Assembly (NCBI RefSeq): GCF_009935905.1
Contig: NZ_PREX01000005.1
Coordinates: 1 to 64,000 of the forward strand
Direction: 5' to 3'
Length of the DNA stretch: 64,000 nt
DNA from: Alkalibacterium sp. MB6
Lineage (GTDB): Bacteria; Bacillota; Bacilli; Lactobacillales; Carnobacteriaceae_A
Positions 15,498 to 23,828 of the stretch are shown piece by piece. Position numbers and translations under genes: made by a program. The notes below the pieces were generated by a model. That model saw nothing but the letters and a program-made list of their open reading frames with translations. It made no database searches and was not told where the DNA came from. How positions within the stretch are numbered: position 1 is the first letter of the stretch; each line of letters opens with the position of its first letter.

Positions 15498-16277
15498 TTA
15501 CACATCGGCTTCTTCTGGGTCATCCATACTAGGTACATTCTCTGGACTACCATAAATCATATCCAACTCTTTTTGAGTGACGTCAGTTGCTTTGCCGTCA
15601 AAGACGATTTCCCCTTTGCGAATGCCAACCACTCGATCAGCATATTCTAAAGCCAACTCGACGTGGTGAATATTAAGTAAAATAGACATATTGGTTTCTT
15701 TATTAATTCGTTTAAAGTCATCCATGACGACTTTAGCTGTAACTGGGTCTAGTGATGCGACCGGCTCATCCGCCAAAATAATATCCGGGTTTTGAGCGAG
15801 TGTTCGAGCAAGGGCTACCCGTTGCTGTTGCCCACCTGATAATTGATCTACTCGGTTATAAGCTTTGTCTAAAATCCCCACTTTATCCAGTGCTTCTAAA
15901 GCATCTACTTTATGTTGCTCTGGGAAAAGACCCAATAATTTTCTCCACCATGCCAAATCAGGCACAGCTGAAATCAACACATTATTCAAGACACTGGTTC
16001 GAGTGACCAAGTTAAAGGACTGGAAGATCATCCCTACTTTACGACGAAATGCTCTGATTTGTTTGCCTCTTAATTTACTGACATTCACTCCGTTGACATT
16101 TAATTCTCCATCGTTAATGTCATGCATACGGTTGATGCATCTGATAAGCGTTGATTTTCCGGCTCCGGATAAACCAATAATCGCAACAAATTCACCTTGT
16201 TCAATGCTTAAATTGATATTTTTTAAGGCGGTGACACCATTCGGATAAGTTTTATTGACCTGTTTAAATTCAATCAT
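15498..16277 (-). CDS. phnC: Phosphonate/phosphate-type ABC ATPase, PhnC-like
   Basis: A 259-residue ATP-binding subunit energising the PhnE channel. Walker A is GLSGAGKSTLIR (about residues 35-46), Q-loop FQSF, signature LSGGQQQR, Walker B DIILADEPVASLD, and switch His in NIHHVELA. All catalytic residues are present. The gene follows the binding-protein gene after a hairpin that may act as a partial terminator, which would give more binding protein than transporter. Confidence 0.93.
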   Translation of the reverse strand: MIEFKQVNKTYPNGVTALKNINLSIEQGEFVAIIGLSGAGKSTLIRCINRMHDINDGELNVNGVNVSKLRGKQIRAFRRKVGMIFQSFNLVTRTSVLNNVLISAVPDLAWWRKLLGLFPEQHKVDALEALDKVGILDKAYNRVDQLSGGQQQRVALARTLAQNPDIILADEPVASLDPVTAKVVMDDFKRINKETNMSILLNIHHVELALEYADRVVGIRKGEIVFDGKATDVTQKELDMIYGSPENVPSMDDPEEADV

Positions 16278-16317
16278 TCTTTCTGCTTTCCTTTCTCAGC
16301 TCTAGCTTGACTACATA

Positions 16318-16348
16318 AAGAAAGCCGGGAGAGTTTAGCTCCCAGCTT
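16318..16348 (-). terminator. Intercistronic hairpin between phnD and phnC
   Basis: On the minus strand AAGCTGGGAG (RC of 16339-16348) pairs with CTCCCGGCTT (RC of 16322-16331) with one mismatch, followed by TCTTTATG. The weak T-run suggests partial termination or 3'-end protection of the phnD message. Confidence 0.55.
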
Positions 16349-16367
16349 TTCATTTTAAACTAACAAA

Positions 16368-17435
16368 TTAATTCGATGCATCACGTAGGATTTGTTGGGC
16401 TTCTCTTTCTACATCATAATCGGCACTTGTTGCTGGCTCATAGCCTTCGTGATTGTAGATAGAAATAACCTCTTGTCCTTCTTCCGTTTCTGCAATGTTC
16501 ATAAATGCTTCTTGTAAAACATCTCTCAGTGCATCGTCTACCACATCTGAAGCCATACTCACACTGATGGTGTCGTTATAAATACCTGGAGTCACGCCGA
16601 CTACGTTTGTTTCATCCCAGATGCTTGCATCGCGGCCATATTCACTTTCCCAAATATCTTCGTAGTCACGACGAGCATCTGCGAAAGCAACAACCAAGTC
16701 GACTTGTTCTGAAGCTAAGCGGGCAAAGGAGTTGGCATAAGAGTCTGCTTGTACAATCTGGCTTAGATCAGTTAAAGACTTGCCGAAACGGTCTTGAAGC
16801 CAAATCGTTGGATAAATGTATCCTGCAGAAGAAGATGAATTCATCACACTCCACGAAGCAGAGTCCAAATCTTCCCACGTCAATTCTTCTCCATTGTTTA
16901 CTTTATCAGCTAATTCTTGTCCTTTTGCTGACGGTCCAGCAATAATTAGTGAACGATAGTAAGTTACTTGATCATCGGTTGGTTCCGTTGGTTTGTTGGC
17001 ATTCCAGTCTGCTGGGTCTTCTGAATCGTTATTCAATCCAGCTCGAGTAGCGGTTAATATAACTTCTGCTGAGTCGTCATATAAGACATAGGTTCCGCCT
17101 GGAATAAATCCAACGTCTAATGTTCCAGCGGACATCGCTTCTCCGACAGCTTCATAACTCGTTCCGACAGAAATGTCGACCGTGCCAACGTCATAGCCAT
17201 GATTAGCTAATTCATCAATTAACAATTGTTCTAAAGGTTCAGTTGCTGTGACAATTTCGTCGGGATCTCGTGAAGGCACAAACCCTACGGATAACTCATC
17301 AATCTGTATCATTTCGCCATCTGCTGTTCCACTATCGGTTGCATCATCTGAACCTGCATCACCATCTCCACAAGCGGCTAGCACCAATACAGAAGCAAAA
17401 GCAATTCCTAATCCTTTAAACCATTTTTTCGACAA
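16368..17435 (-). CDS. phnD: Phosphonate/phosphate-binding lipoprotein, PhnD-like
   Basis: A 355-residue extracytoplasmic binding protein. The signal peptide ends in the lipobox VLAAC, so Cys22 is lipidated; a flexible acidic Gly/Ser/Asp linker follows. The mature part holds the PhnD-type motifs GFVPSRDP and SYEAVGEAMSAGTLDVGFIPGGTY. The start is TTG 17435 with AGGAGGAG 5 bases upstream. It heads the phnD-phnC-phnE-phnE operon. The cluster has no C-P lyase genes, so the substrate could be phosphonate, phosphite or phosphate. I found no convincing 11-bp Pho box upstream. Confidence 0.92.
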   Translation of the reverse strand: MSKKWFKGLGIAFASVLVLAACGDGDAGSDDATDSGTADGEMIQIDELSVGFVPSRDPDEIVTATEPLEQLLIDELANHGYDVGTVDISVGTSYEAVGEAMSAGTLDVGFIPGGTYVLYDDSAEVILTATRAGLNNDSEDPADWNANKPTEPTDDQVTYYRSLIIAGPSAKGQELADKVNNGEELTWEDLDSASWSVMNSSSSAGYIYPTIWLQDRFGKSLTDLSQIVQADSYANSFARLASEQVDLVVAFADARRDYEDIWESEYGRDASIWDETNVVGVTPGIYNDTISVSMASDVVDDALRDVLQEAFMNIAETEEGQEVISIYNHEGYEPATSADYDVEREAQQILRDASN

Positions 17436-17715
17436 CGTAACTCCTCCTAATTATGTTCAAGCACACAGTCGTGCACTCAAAAATTATGTAACTTTAACTC
17501 TATTAACGATAATAACATTCGTCATTAGACCTGTCTATTCTTTTTTTGTCATTTTATTTAATAAACAGTTGAAAACACGAACATTAAACTCAATCCCTTA
17601 CACCCCTTGATGTGGAACCAGTTACAAGTATACCCTCTAGTATGTTGGATTTTCATTGACTTTATGTAAAGATAGTGTAAATGTTCATTTTCTTCTCCCA
17701 CAAGTGTATTTGTTA

Positions 17716-17721
17716 TATAAT
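17716..17721 (+). promoter_or_regulatory. Probable -10 element of mscL
   Basis: TATAAT lies 42 bases upstream of the mscL start. No good -35 is seen at the expected distance. Confidence 0.4.
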
Positions 17722-17757
17722 GAATATATAAAAATTAAAGTAGAGAGGATTTATTAT

Positions 17758-18183
17758 ATGATTAAAGAATTTAAAGAATTTATTATGCGAGGAAATGTGA
17801 TTGAATTAGCCGTTGGTATTGTGATGGGAACTGCCTTCACTGCTATCGTTACTGCTCTAGTCGAACACATTATTACCCCTATTATCGTTGCTGTATCAGG
17901 AAACGCCAATATATCAGATTTAAGTGTGCAAATCGGTACGGCTACTCTTACTTATGGAGCTTTCTTACAAGCTGTCATTGATTTTCTTATTATTGCATTG
18001 GTGCTGTTTATTATTATTAAAGCTTTAAATACAGTGCTCCGCAGAAAAGAGACCGAGCCTGAGGTCGAAGTGGAAGCCCCCACAGTTGAACACTATTTAG
18101 AAGACATTCGGGATCTACTTGCTAAATCTGCTACTCTTCCGTCTGAAGAGTTGAATCAATTGGACAAATCGGAAGAGTATTAA
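17758..18183 (+). CDS. mscL: Large-conductance mechanosensitive channel
   Basis: A 141-residue membrane channel that opens under membrane tension to release solutes on osmotic downshock. It shows the amphipathic N-terminal helix MIKEFKEFIMRGNVIELAVG, TM1 with the constriction region (AVGIVMGTAFTAIVTALV, about 19-38), a periplasmic-type loop, TM2 (about 68-90), and a C-terminal acidic helix. The start is ATG 17758 behind AGAGGAT; an upstream extension to 17656 runs through the promoter and is rejected. Single-gene unit with its own terminator. Confidence 0.95.
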   Translation: MIKEFKEFIMRGNVIELAVGIVMGTAFTAIVTALVEHIITPIIVAVSGNANISDLSVQIGTATLTYGAFLQAVIDFLIIALVLFIIIKALNTVLRRKETEPEVEVEAPTVEHYLEDIRDLLAKSATLPSEELNQLDKSEEY

Positions 18184-18192
18184 TCGAGTGAT

Positions 18193-18232
18193 AAAACACG
18201 ACCTTCTTGTATACAGCGGGTCGTGTTTTTAT
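18193..18232 (+). terminator. Terminator of mscL
   Basis: AAAACACGACC (18193-18203) pairs with GGTCGTGTTTT (18219-18229), then T. Confidence 0.88.
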
Positions 18233-18359
18233 ATTTAACAAAGATTGTATCTTTATGCACCGTATTACTCACTACTTGATTGCGCTTTCTCGTTTTCTAT
18301 TATATTATTAAGTAATACACAAATTATACTCGTTTTTTAGCAGTATTCAGGAGGATGTT

Positions 18360-19280
18360 ATGCAAATTGAACAAATTCAATACACCGTGGATGTTCATCA
18401 TTTAGGGTCATTCACTAAAGCAGCAGAAAAAAACAATATTACTGTTTCAGCTATTAGTATTTCCATTAAGCGCTTAGAAAAGGAACTCAACTGTCAATTG
18501 TTTATTCGAAGTAATAAGCGTGTGTCCTTGAGTAAAGACGGTCATAAAGTCATTCCTTATCTTGAATCGATTTTAAAAGAGATTCACTTATTGGAAAAAG
18601 CGGTTCAACGGCATCAGTTATCTGGAAAAGAGATTATTAGTATTGCCACTACCCCAGGTATCACGGACTCTATACTAGATTATTTTAATGATACAATAGA
18701 CGAACCGATCCATTGGCAAATTATTGAAGGCAGCGCAGAAGAGTCAATTAAACGAGTCAATTCCAAACAAGCACAAGTAGGGTTTTTACTTTCTAATGAC
18801 CCGGTTAAAGATCCGACATTGAATTGGGAGCACATAGGACAAGAGGCTATCGTCTTTATTACCTCTAAATGCGCTCCAGAAATGGATTGTGATGACATAG
18901 AAGGATGGATGAGCAAATTCCCTTTGGCGCTCTATAACGAGCCAGGAATTGATAAGTTTTTATCTGAAACGTTCTCTTACGATTATGCATCAACCATTCT
19001 TTTGAGAACCAACAATATCAATGCCTTAATCAGAATGCTCCGTACGGAAAACGCTCTGACTATTGCTACACCAGCCATTGTCCACTCTTTTTCGCCAGAG
19101 GTACTCGATGAGTTAACTGTCCATACATTGCCGGCTGAACTATCCGGATTTTCTTCTTTATGGAAAGTAACACACAAGACGGTATCCCTTTCACCTGGCT
19201 TGGATGAGTTCATAAAGTATGTCATTAAACAATGGCAACAAGCAAACACGGTGTCTTTCTATAGTGAGACTTCAAACTAA
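18360..19280 (+). CDS. LysR-family transcriptional regulator
   Basis: A 306-residue regulator with an N-terminal winged helix (residues about 1-60, FTKAAEKNNITVSAISISIKRLEKELNCQLF) and a LysR substrate-binding domain (about 90-295). It is followed after 25 bases by a DUF554 membrane protein on the same strand, so the pair is probably one operon and the regulator may control that gene or itself. The effector is unknown. The recognition helix is slightly unusual in having ITVSAISISIKRLE instead of the common S.PA.S..I..LE. Confidence 0.9.
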   Translation: MQIEQIQYTVDVHHLGSFTKAAEKNNITVSAISISIKRLEKELNCQLFIRSNKRVSLSKDGHKVIPYLESILKEIHLLEKAVQRHQLSGKEIISIATTPGITDSILDYFNDTIDEPIHWQIIEGSAEESIKRVNSKQAQVGFLLSNDPVKDPTLNWEHIGQEAIVFITSKCAPEMDCDDIEGWMSKFPLALYNEPGIDKFLSETFSYDYASTILLRTNNINALIRMLRTENALTIATPAIVHSFSPEVLDELTVHTLPAELSGFSSLWKVTHKTVSLSPGLDEFIKYVIKQWQQANTVSFYSETSN

Positions 19281-19305
19281 ATATGATTTGTAAAGGAGTC
19301 GTCAT

Positions 19306-19989
19306 ATGTTTTTGGGAGTGATTGTTAACGCGCTAGCTATTTTAACAGGCGGAACGATTGGCCTAGTTGTCAATAAAGGCACCCCCGTTAAAATAGAAGA
19401 AGCGATCATGAAAGCATTGGCATTGAGCGCCATTTATATAGGGGTAACCGGACTCTATTCGGGTGGGAATACCATTGTGATCATTTTATCCATGGTTATC
19501 GGAACCGCAGTCGGTGAGTGGATAGATTTAGATGACAACATTATTCGTCTAGGCAATGCCTTAGAAAGCCGCTACCCTAGTAAAAAAGAGGGAGCTTCCT
19601 TATCTAAAGGTTTTGTCATGGGTAGTTTAATTATGGCTGTTGGTGCCATGTCTATTGTCGGATCCTTGGAAAGTGGCTTGTCAGGTAATCATGAGATTTT
19701 ATTCACCAAAGCAGTGATGGATGGCATTACAAGTATTATATTGGCCTCCAGTCTCGGTGTAGGGGTCATATTTTCTGGCATATTGGTCTTTATTTACCAA
19801 GGAGCTATCACCTTATTTGCTGGCGGCTTAGATTTAATTTTGACTGACGTGATGATTCAAGACATGAATGCTATTGGCTCTTTATTAATTGTCGCACTAG
19901 GTTTGCACATGTTGGATGCCGCTAAAATAAAAGTCATGAACTTTGTCCCTGCTTTATTTATCCCTATATTATTTTTCTTTTTATATTAA
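19306..19989 (+). CDS. DUF554 (YqgA/YdfK-type) membrane protein
   Basis: A 227-residue membrane protein with about six to seven helices and the DUF554 landmarks GVIVNALAILTGGTIGL at the start, VIGTAVGEWIDLD, and GSLESGLSGNHEILFTKAVMDG in the middle. ATG 19306 follows AAAGGAG. No biochemical function is established for the family; a transport role is often supposed. Cotranscription with the preceding LysR gene is likely from the 25-base gap. Confidence 0.88.
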   Translation: MFLGVIVNALAILTGGTIGLVVNKGTPVKIEEAIMKALALSAIYIGVTGLYSGGNTIVIILSMVIGTAVGEWIDLDDNIIRLGNALESRYPSKKEGASLSKGFVMGSLIMAVGAMSIVGSLESGLSGNHEILFTKAVMDGITSIILASSLGVGVIFSGILVFIYQGAITLFAGGLDLILTDVMIQDMNAIGSLLIVALGLHMLDAAKIKVMNFVPALFIPILFFFLY

Positions 19990-19995
19990 CTGACC

Positions 19996-20036
19996 AAAAC
20001 CCTACCCCAGAGTATGTTTATCCGGTGGGGTTTTAT
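19996..20036 (+). terminator. Terminator of the LysR-DUF554 operon
   Basis: AAAACCCTACC (19996-20006) pairs with GGTGGGGTTTT (20024-20034) with one G-T pair, followed by ATT. Confidence 0.7.
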
Positions 20037-20041
20037 TGCAT

Positions 20042-20140
20042 GACTCAACTATATTCTTCTCTTGAGTATAGAGATAACCGACCTTTATCTATAGACTCAC
20101 CTGTCTTTTTCTGACGAGTATAGAGAATACACAGGCACAA
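20042..20140. repeat. Two degenerate tandem 52-bp repeats
   Basis: GACTCA recurs at 20042 and 20094, and GAGTATAGAGA at 20064 and 20116, both exactly 52 bp apart, with partial similarity between (TTCTTCTCTT against CTTTTTCTGA). The array fills the space between two convergent terminators. Confidence 0.6.
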
Positions 20141-20173
20141 AAAAAGAAGCGACATGTTTAGCCGCTTCTTTTT
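20138..20173 (-). terminator. Terminator of mvaS
   Basis: On the minus strand AAGAAGCG (RC of 20163-20170) pairs with CGCTTCTT (RC of 20144-20151), followed by a T-run. Confidence 0.88.
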
Positions 20174-20182
20174 AACTATTAT

Positions 20183-21349
20183 TTAATTGACATACTCTCG
20201 AATGTGGGACTTAACGGCTGCTAAATAGATGGTGCCTTCTTTGACTTCTTTATGATCGATGTCGATGTCTGTGCCGTCTTTTGGCAAGGCCAATTCTAGT
20301 ATCTCTTCATATTCTGAAATGCTCAACTCAGTTCTGCTTTCTAGTAACGCTTCATGAGCTTCTGTTCTAACCTGTGACTTGTAGCCTTCTTTCAACGTAC
20401 CGCTGAAGAATTCGCCAACTGCGCCTGATCCGTAACTAAACAGACCAATTCGTGCGCCAGCTTCCAATTCTTTTCCTTGTTCTAAAAGAGACAACAAGCT
20501 CAAGTAAAGCGAACCAGTGTAAATATTTCCAACTTGCTTATTATAGTAAACACTGTCTTGGTAATAACTCATCAAACGCTCTGTATCGGCTTCGTCAGCG
20601 TCTTCAGTTAAAACCATAATCGCTTTTTTACCCATTTTTGTATAAGGGACGTGGAAGCACATCGCTTCAAAATCTCTTAAGTCGCGATTTGTTTTCTCTT
20701 TATAAATTCCCCATACATCACTTAAGAATTCAAGGTAAGCTTGATTTGAGAACTTTCCGTCTACAAAGGCGTAATCTGAATAAAGAGGGCGCCAGAAATC
20801 CGAAATGTCTTTTGTTAAGGCCGCACTGTCGTTATCTAATGAAAGAATGCGCGGGTTTTGAGACAAGAGAATGGCTACAGCTCCTGCTCCTTGAGTTGGT
20901 TCTCCGCCAGTGTGTAAGCCGTACTTAGCAATATCCGTACCTAAAACCAATACTTTACTTTCTGGATTTAATGCAATGTGGCCCATTGCCATTTTGATTC
21001 CCGCTGATGCCCCGTAGCAAGCTTGTTTTAATTCTATGCTTCTAGCACCTTTTTGAATGCCTGTTAATTGATGGACCCATACGGCCCCTGATTTCGAGTG
21101 GTCAACGCCTGATTCTGTTCCAAAAAGAACAAAATCGATCGCTTGTTTGTCTTCTTCATCTAAGATGGATAGTGCGGCATTAGCTGCCATGCTGACTGCA
21201 TCTTGATGAAGAGGAGCAACCGCCATTTTTTCTTGGCCAATACCTATCGTGTATTTCGCAGGATCGACACCTCTAGCTTCTGCTAATTTTTCCATATCTA
21301 CATATACATTAGGCGTGTAAAAACCTATTTTATCTATTCCAATATCCAA
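20183..21349 (-). CDS. mvaS: Hydroxymethylglutaryl-CoA synthase
   Basis: This enzyme condenses acetyl-CoA with acetoacetyl-CoA to HMG-CoA, the step before MvaA. The catalytic triad is at the same positions as in the enterococcal enzyme: Glu79 (FGTESGVD), Cys111 (KQACYGASAG) and His233 (CFHVPYTKM). It has 388 residues, the family's usual length. The start is TTG 21349 with AGGAGG 8 bases upstream. Monocistronic with its own terminator; mvaA is 8 kb away. Confidence 0.95.
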   Translation of the reverse strand: MDIGIDKIGFYTPNVYVDMEKLAEARGVDPAKYTIGIGQEKMAVAPLHQDAVSMAANAALSILDEEDKQAIDFVLFGTESGVDHSKSGAVWVHQLTGIQKGARSIELKQACYGASAGIKMAMGHIALNPESKVLVLGTDIAKYGLHTGGEPTQGAGAVAILLSQNPRILSLDNDSAALTKDISDFWRPLYSDYAFVDGKFSNQAYLEFLSDVWGIYKEKTNRDLRDFEAMCFHVPYTKMGKKAIMVLTEDADEADTERLMSYYQDSVYYNKQVGNIYTGSLYLSLLSLLEQGKELEAGARIGLFSYGSGAVGEFFSGTLKEGYKSQVRTEAHEALLESRTELSISEYEEILELALPKDGTDIDIDHKEVKEGTIYLAAVKSHIREYVN

Positions 21350-21432
21350 TCGCTAGTCCTCCTAAGCATTTAGTCTCTTCTGATTCTACTTCAGTATAAA
21401 TGAGCATGTTTAAAAAAGAGTTAAGAATCATC

Positions 21433-22347
21433 TCATTCTTTTATTTTTATAATGATTTTCCCTCTCACATGTCCTGTTTCACTTAATTCATGAGCGTCCC
21501 TTACTCCTTCTTCTGTAAAAGGAACGACTTTTGACAGAATTGGTTTTAACTTTCCATCGGTTAACCAGCGATTCAATGCTTCTAGTCCTTCTCTCGTCGG
21601 ACTCATGGAGAAGAAGTCAGCATTTATCTGTTTTTCTTCAGCACGTTTTTGATCAGGTTCTTCTGCAATAGATAACAGGTGACCCTTCTCTTTCAATACC
21701 GAAACGCTTTGTTTTAAAACATCTCCTCCGAGCGTATCCAAAACGAAATCGATGTCGGAGAGTTCTTTCGCAAACTCTTTTTCTCTATAATTAATCGGGT
21801 GATCGACTCCAAGCATCTTTAATAATTCTTGATTGTCCGGCCCAGCTGTCGCTGATACATAGGCTCCTTGTATTTTTGCCAGTTGAATAGCTAGAGATCC
21901 GACTCCCCCGGCTCCTGCATGAATGAGAACACGATCACCTTCGGACACCTGACCTCTTTTAATAATGGCTTCATAGGCTGTTTGCCCAGCTAATGGAATT
22001 GCCGCAGTTTCTTCAAAAGAAACGTGATCAGCTAGTTTAACTGCCCGATCAGGATTAACCGACACGATTTCAGCATAGGTGCGGGCGCCGTTGGCCATGA
22101 TTCGGTCGCCAACTGTAAAACCGGTCACTTGTGAACCGACTTCTACAACGACACCAGCTACGTCGCCGCCAACAATCATAGGTAATGTTCCACCAAATAA
22201 GCCTTTTCTGCGTTTCGTATCAACCGGGTTAACTGATGTTGCATGAACCTCAACCAACAGTCGATTATCTTTAAGCACGGGTCTGTCTATTTCTGTCATC
22301 ACTAATTGATCAACCGTTCCAAACTCTTCAATCACTATTGCCTTCAC
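21433..22347 (-). CDS. Zinc-free medium-chain reductase (quinone oxidoreductase-like)
   Basis: A 304-residue NADPH-dependent oxidoreductase. The GroES-like N-terminal part (about 28-110, VEVHATSVNPVDTKRRKG) lacks zinc ligands, and the Rossmann part has AGAGGVGSLAIQLAK (about 145-160) for NADP. Proteins of this type reduce quinones or enals, but the substrate is not predictable. ATG 22347 follows AAGGAGG. It stands alone between mvaS and the YtxH gene. Confidence 0.88.
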   Translation of the reverse strand: MKAIVIEEFGTVDQLVMTEIDRPVLKDNRLLVEVHATSVNPVDTKRRKGLFGGTLPMIVGGDVAGVVVEVGSQVTGFTVGDRIMANGARTYAEIVSVNPDRAVKLADHVSFEETAAIPLAGQTAYEAIIKRGQVSEGDRVLIHAGAGGVGSLAIQLAKIQGAYVSATAGPDNQELLKMLGVDHPINYREKEFAKELSDIDFVLDTLGGDVLKQSVSVLKEKGHLLSIAEEPDQKRAEEKQINADFFSMSPTREGLEALNRWLTDGKLKPILSKVVPFTEEGVRDAHELSETGHVRGKIIIKIKE

Positions 22348-22549
22348 ATTCTCGCCTCCTTACCAGATTGACCTTCAATTATATGGTATCACAGTACTGA
22401 GGTAATTACTTTCTCATATGCTTTTCTCTTTTTGATGAGAAAATCCGCTTGAAATAAAGTCTGTAAGCTATTCTCTTTTCAAATTCTAGAAAAGTGTTCT
22501 ATAATAGAGAAAGCAACGACATTCATTCATTAATGAGGAGGAAACCAAC

Positions 22550-22966
22550 ATGGGATTTATTAAAGGCGTATTAATCGGTGCAGCACTAGGCGTGTTATTT
22601 GCACCAAAGAGTGGGAAAGACACTCGCGAGGATTTATCTAAGAAGTTTGATGATTCAAAAAAATCAGCTTCACACTATGCGGGTAAAGCAAAAGAGAAGT
22701 CCGGTGAAATGTATCAGACAGCAGGAGAAGCAACTGAAAACATCAAAATCACGTTAACAAAAACAGCTTCAGAATTACGTGACCAGTTGCATCATGCTTC
22801 CGATGAGATCAGAAAAGACGCAATGAATCTTAAAGACGAAGTGAAACACACTGCAGAAGATGCGTACCTAGATGTAGCAAGTGAAGTTGAAGGCGCTTCT
22901 TCAAAGATGCGTAAAAGTGATGACTCTTCAGAAGACCAGTCAAGCGGTTCTGAATCAACAGTATAA
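22550..22966 (+). CDS. YtxH-domain stress-type protein
   Basis: A 138-residue protein with one N-terminal membrane helix in the YtxH pattern (MGFIKGVLIGAALGVLFAP KSGKDTR) and a long, charged, probably helical tail rich in Lys, Glu and Ser. Related proteins are general-stress induced in bacilli; the molecular role is unknown. ATG 22550 follows GAGGAGG. A TATAAT at 22500-22505 and an inverted repeat CTTTTC/GAAAAG nearby mark the promoter area. Confidence 0.85.
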   Translation: MGFIKGVLIGAALGVLFAPKSGKDTREDLSKKFDDSKKSASHYAGKAKEKSGEMYQTAGEATENIKITLTKTASELRDQLHHASDEIRKDAMNLKDEVKHTAEDAYLDVASEVEGASSKMRKSDDSSEDQSSGSESTV

Positions 22967-22975
22967 CCACACTAT

Positions 22976-23010
22976 CCCTTAAAGACGTCACTGTCTTTAG
23001 GGGGTTTTTT
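22976..23010 (+). terminator. Terminator of the YtxH gene
   Basis: CCCTTAAAGAC (22976-22986) pairs with GTCTTTAGGGG (22993-23003), followed by TTTTTT. Confidence 0.85.
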
Positions 23011-23028
23011 GCCTTTACCCCTAAAGGG

Positions 23029-23057
23029 TTGACATGCTTACATATGTAGGTTACTAT
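23029..23057 (+). promoter_or_regulatory. Promoter of the WrbA-type gene
   Basis: TTGACA (23029-23034) and TACTAT (23052-23057) are 17 bases apart. The spacer contains the small palindrome CTTACATATGTAGG. Confidence 0.65.
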
Positions 23058-23067
23058 ATTAATGCAA

Positions 23068-23087
23068 GTATCTCGAAATAGAGATAC
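23068..23087. promoter_or_regulatory. MhqR-like operator
   Basis: GTATCTCGAAATAGAGATAC is an inverted repeat (7-6-7) placed just downstream of the -10. It matches 16 of 18 positions of the B. subtilis MhqR box (TATCTCGAATTCGAGATA, from memory), which controls quinone-detoxifying genes. Gene downstream is a quinone reductase, so the fit is functional as well. Confidence 0.6.
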
Positions 23088-23122
23088 ACGAATCAAAACT
23101 ATTCAAAGGGAGACGATTGATT

Positions 23123-23734
23123 ATGACTAAAGTCAAATTAGCCATTATTTACTACAGTTCAACAGGGACAAACTACACGTTAGCTCAATGGGCGAAAGAA
23201 AAAGCTGAAGCAAACGGTGCAGAAGTCCGTTTAGTAAAAGTACCTGAATTAGCTCCAGAAGTAGCTATTGCAGCTAACCCTGCTTGGAAAAAGCACTATG
23301 ATGAAACACAAGACGTTCCTGAAGCAACGTCTGATGATATCACATGGGCAGATGCTTTATTATTCAGCATGCCATCACGCTTTGGTGTCATTCCTTCTCA
23401 ATTGAAACAGTTCATCGATTCTCAAGGTGGATTGTGGGCAAGTGGAGCAACGGTAAACAAAGTTGTCAGCGGAATGTCTTCAGCACAAAACCCACATGGT
23501 GGACAAGAAGCAACGATCCTTTCTCTTTATACTCAAATGTTCCACTGGGGTGCGATTATTGCAGCACCTGGTTACTCTGATCCAGTATTATTTGGCGCAG
23601 GCGGAAACCCTTATGGTACCTCTGTAACAGTTGACCAAGACGGTAACATGCTTGAAGACGTTAGAACTGCCGTTGAGCACCAAGTGACTCGTACACTTGA
23701 TATTGCGTCAAGAATTGTTAAAGGGAATGACTAA
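23123..23734 (+). CDS. wrbA: NAD(P)H:quinone oxidoreductase, WrbA type IV
   Basis: A 203-residue flavodoxin-fold enzyme that reduces quinones by two electrons. The FMN phosphate loop is YYSSTGTNYTLAQW (about 10-23); further FMN-contact blocks are SMPSRFGVIPSQLKQFID (about 80-97) and GAGGNPYGTS (about 160-170). The start is taken as ATG 23123, 10 bases after AAAGGGAG; a TTG two codons upstream is too close to it. The MhqR-like operator at 23068-23087 suggests induction by quinones or electrophiles. No MarR gene is adjacent. Confidence 0.92.
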   Translation: MTKVKLAIIYYSSTGTNYTLAQWAKEKAEANGAEVRLVKVPELAPEVAIAANPAWKKHYDETQDVPEATSDDITWADALLFSMPSRFGVIPSQLKQFIDSQGGLWASGATVNKVVSGMSSAQNPHGGQEATILSLYTQMFHWGAIIAAPGYSDPVLFGAGGNPYGTSVTVDQDGNMLEDVRTAVEHQVTRTLDIASRIVKGND

Positions 23735-23762
23735 TTCACTTTAACCAACCATTTTTTGGATA

Positions 23763-23828
23763 AAAAAACACGAACCGTTATGAAGAGATGGGTTTTTACC
23801 TGTCTCTTTTTAACGTGTTCGTGTTTTT
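23763..23828. terminator. Bidirectional terminator between wrbA and the TPR regulator
   Basis: AAAACACGAAC near 23764-23775 pairs with GTTCGTGTTTT near 23817-23827, enclosing a second small hairpin; A-runs and T-runs flank both sides. Confidence 0.8.

Noticed and set aside
17436-17560. Pho box upstream of phnD
   Set aside because: TTA-rich repeats are present, but spacing (9, 9, 6) does not follow the 11-bp pattern seen at pstS.
20010-20020. A third copy of the 20-kb repeat at GAGTAT 20010
   Set aside because: The spacing is 54 and similarity does not extend beyond six bases; it also lies in the terminator loop.
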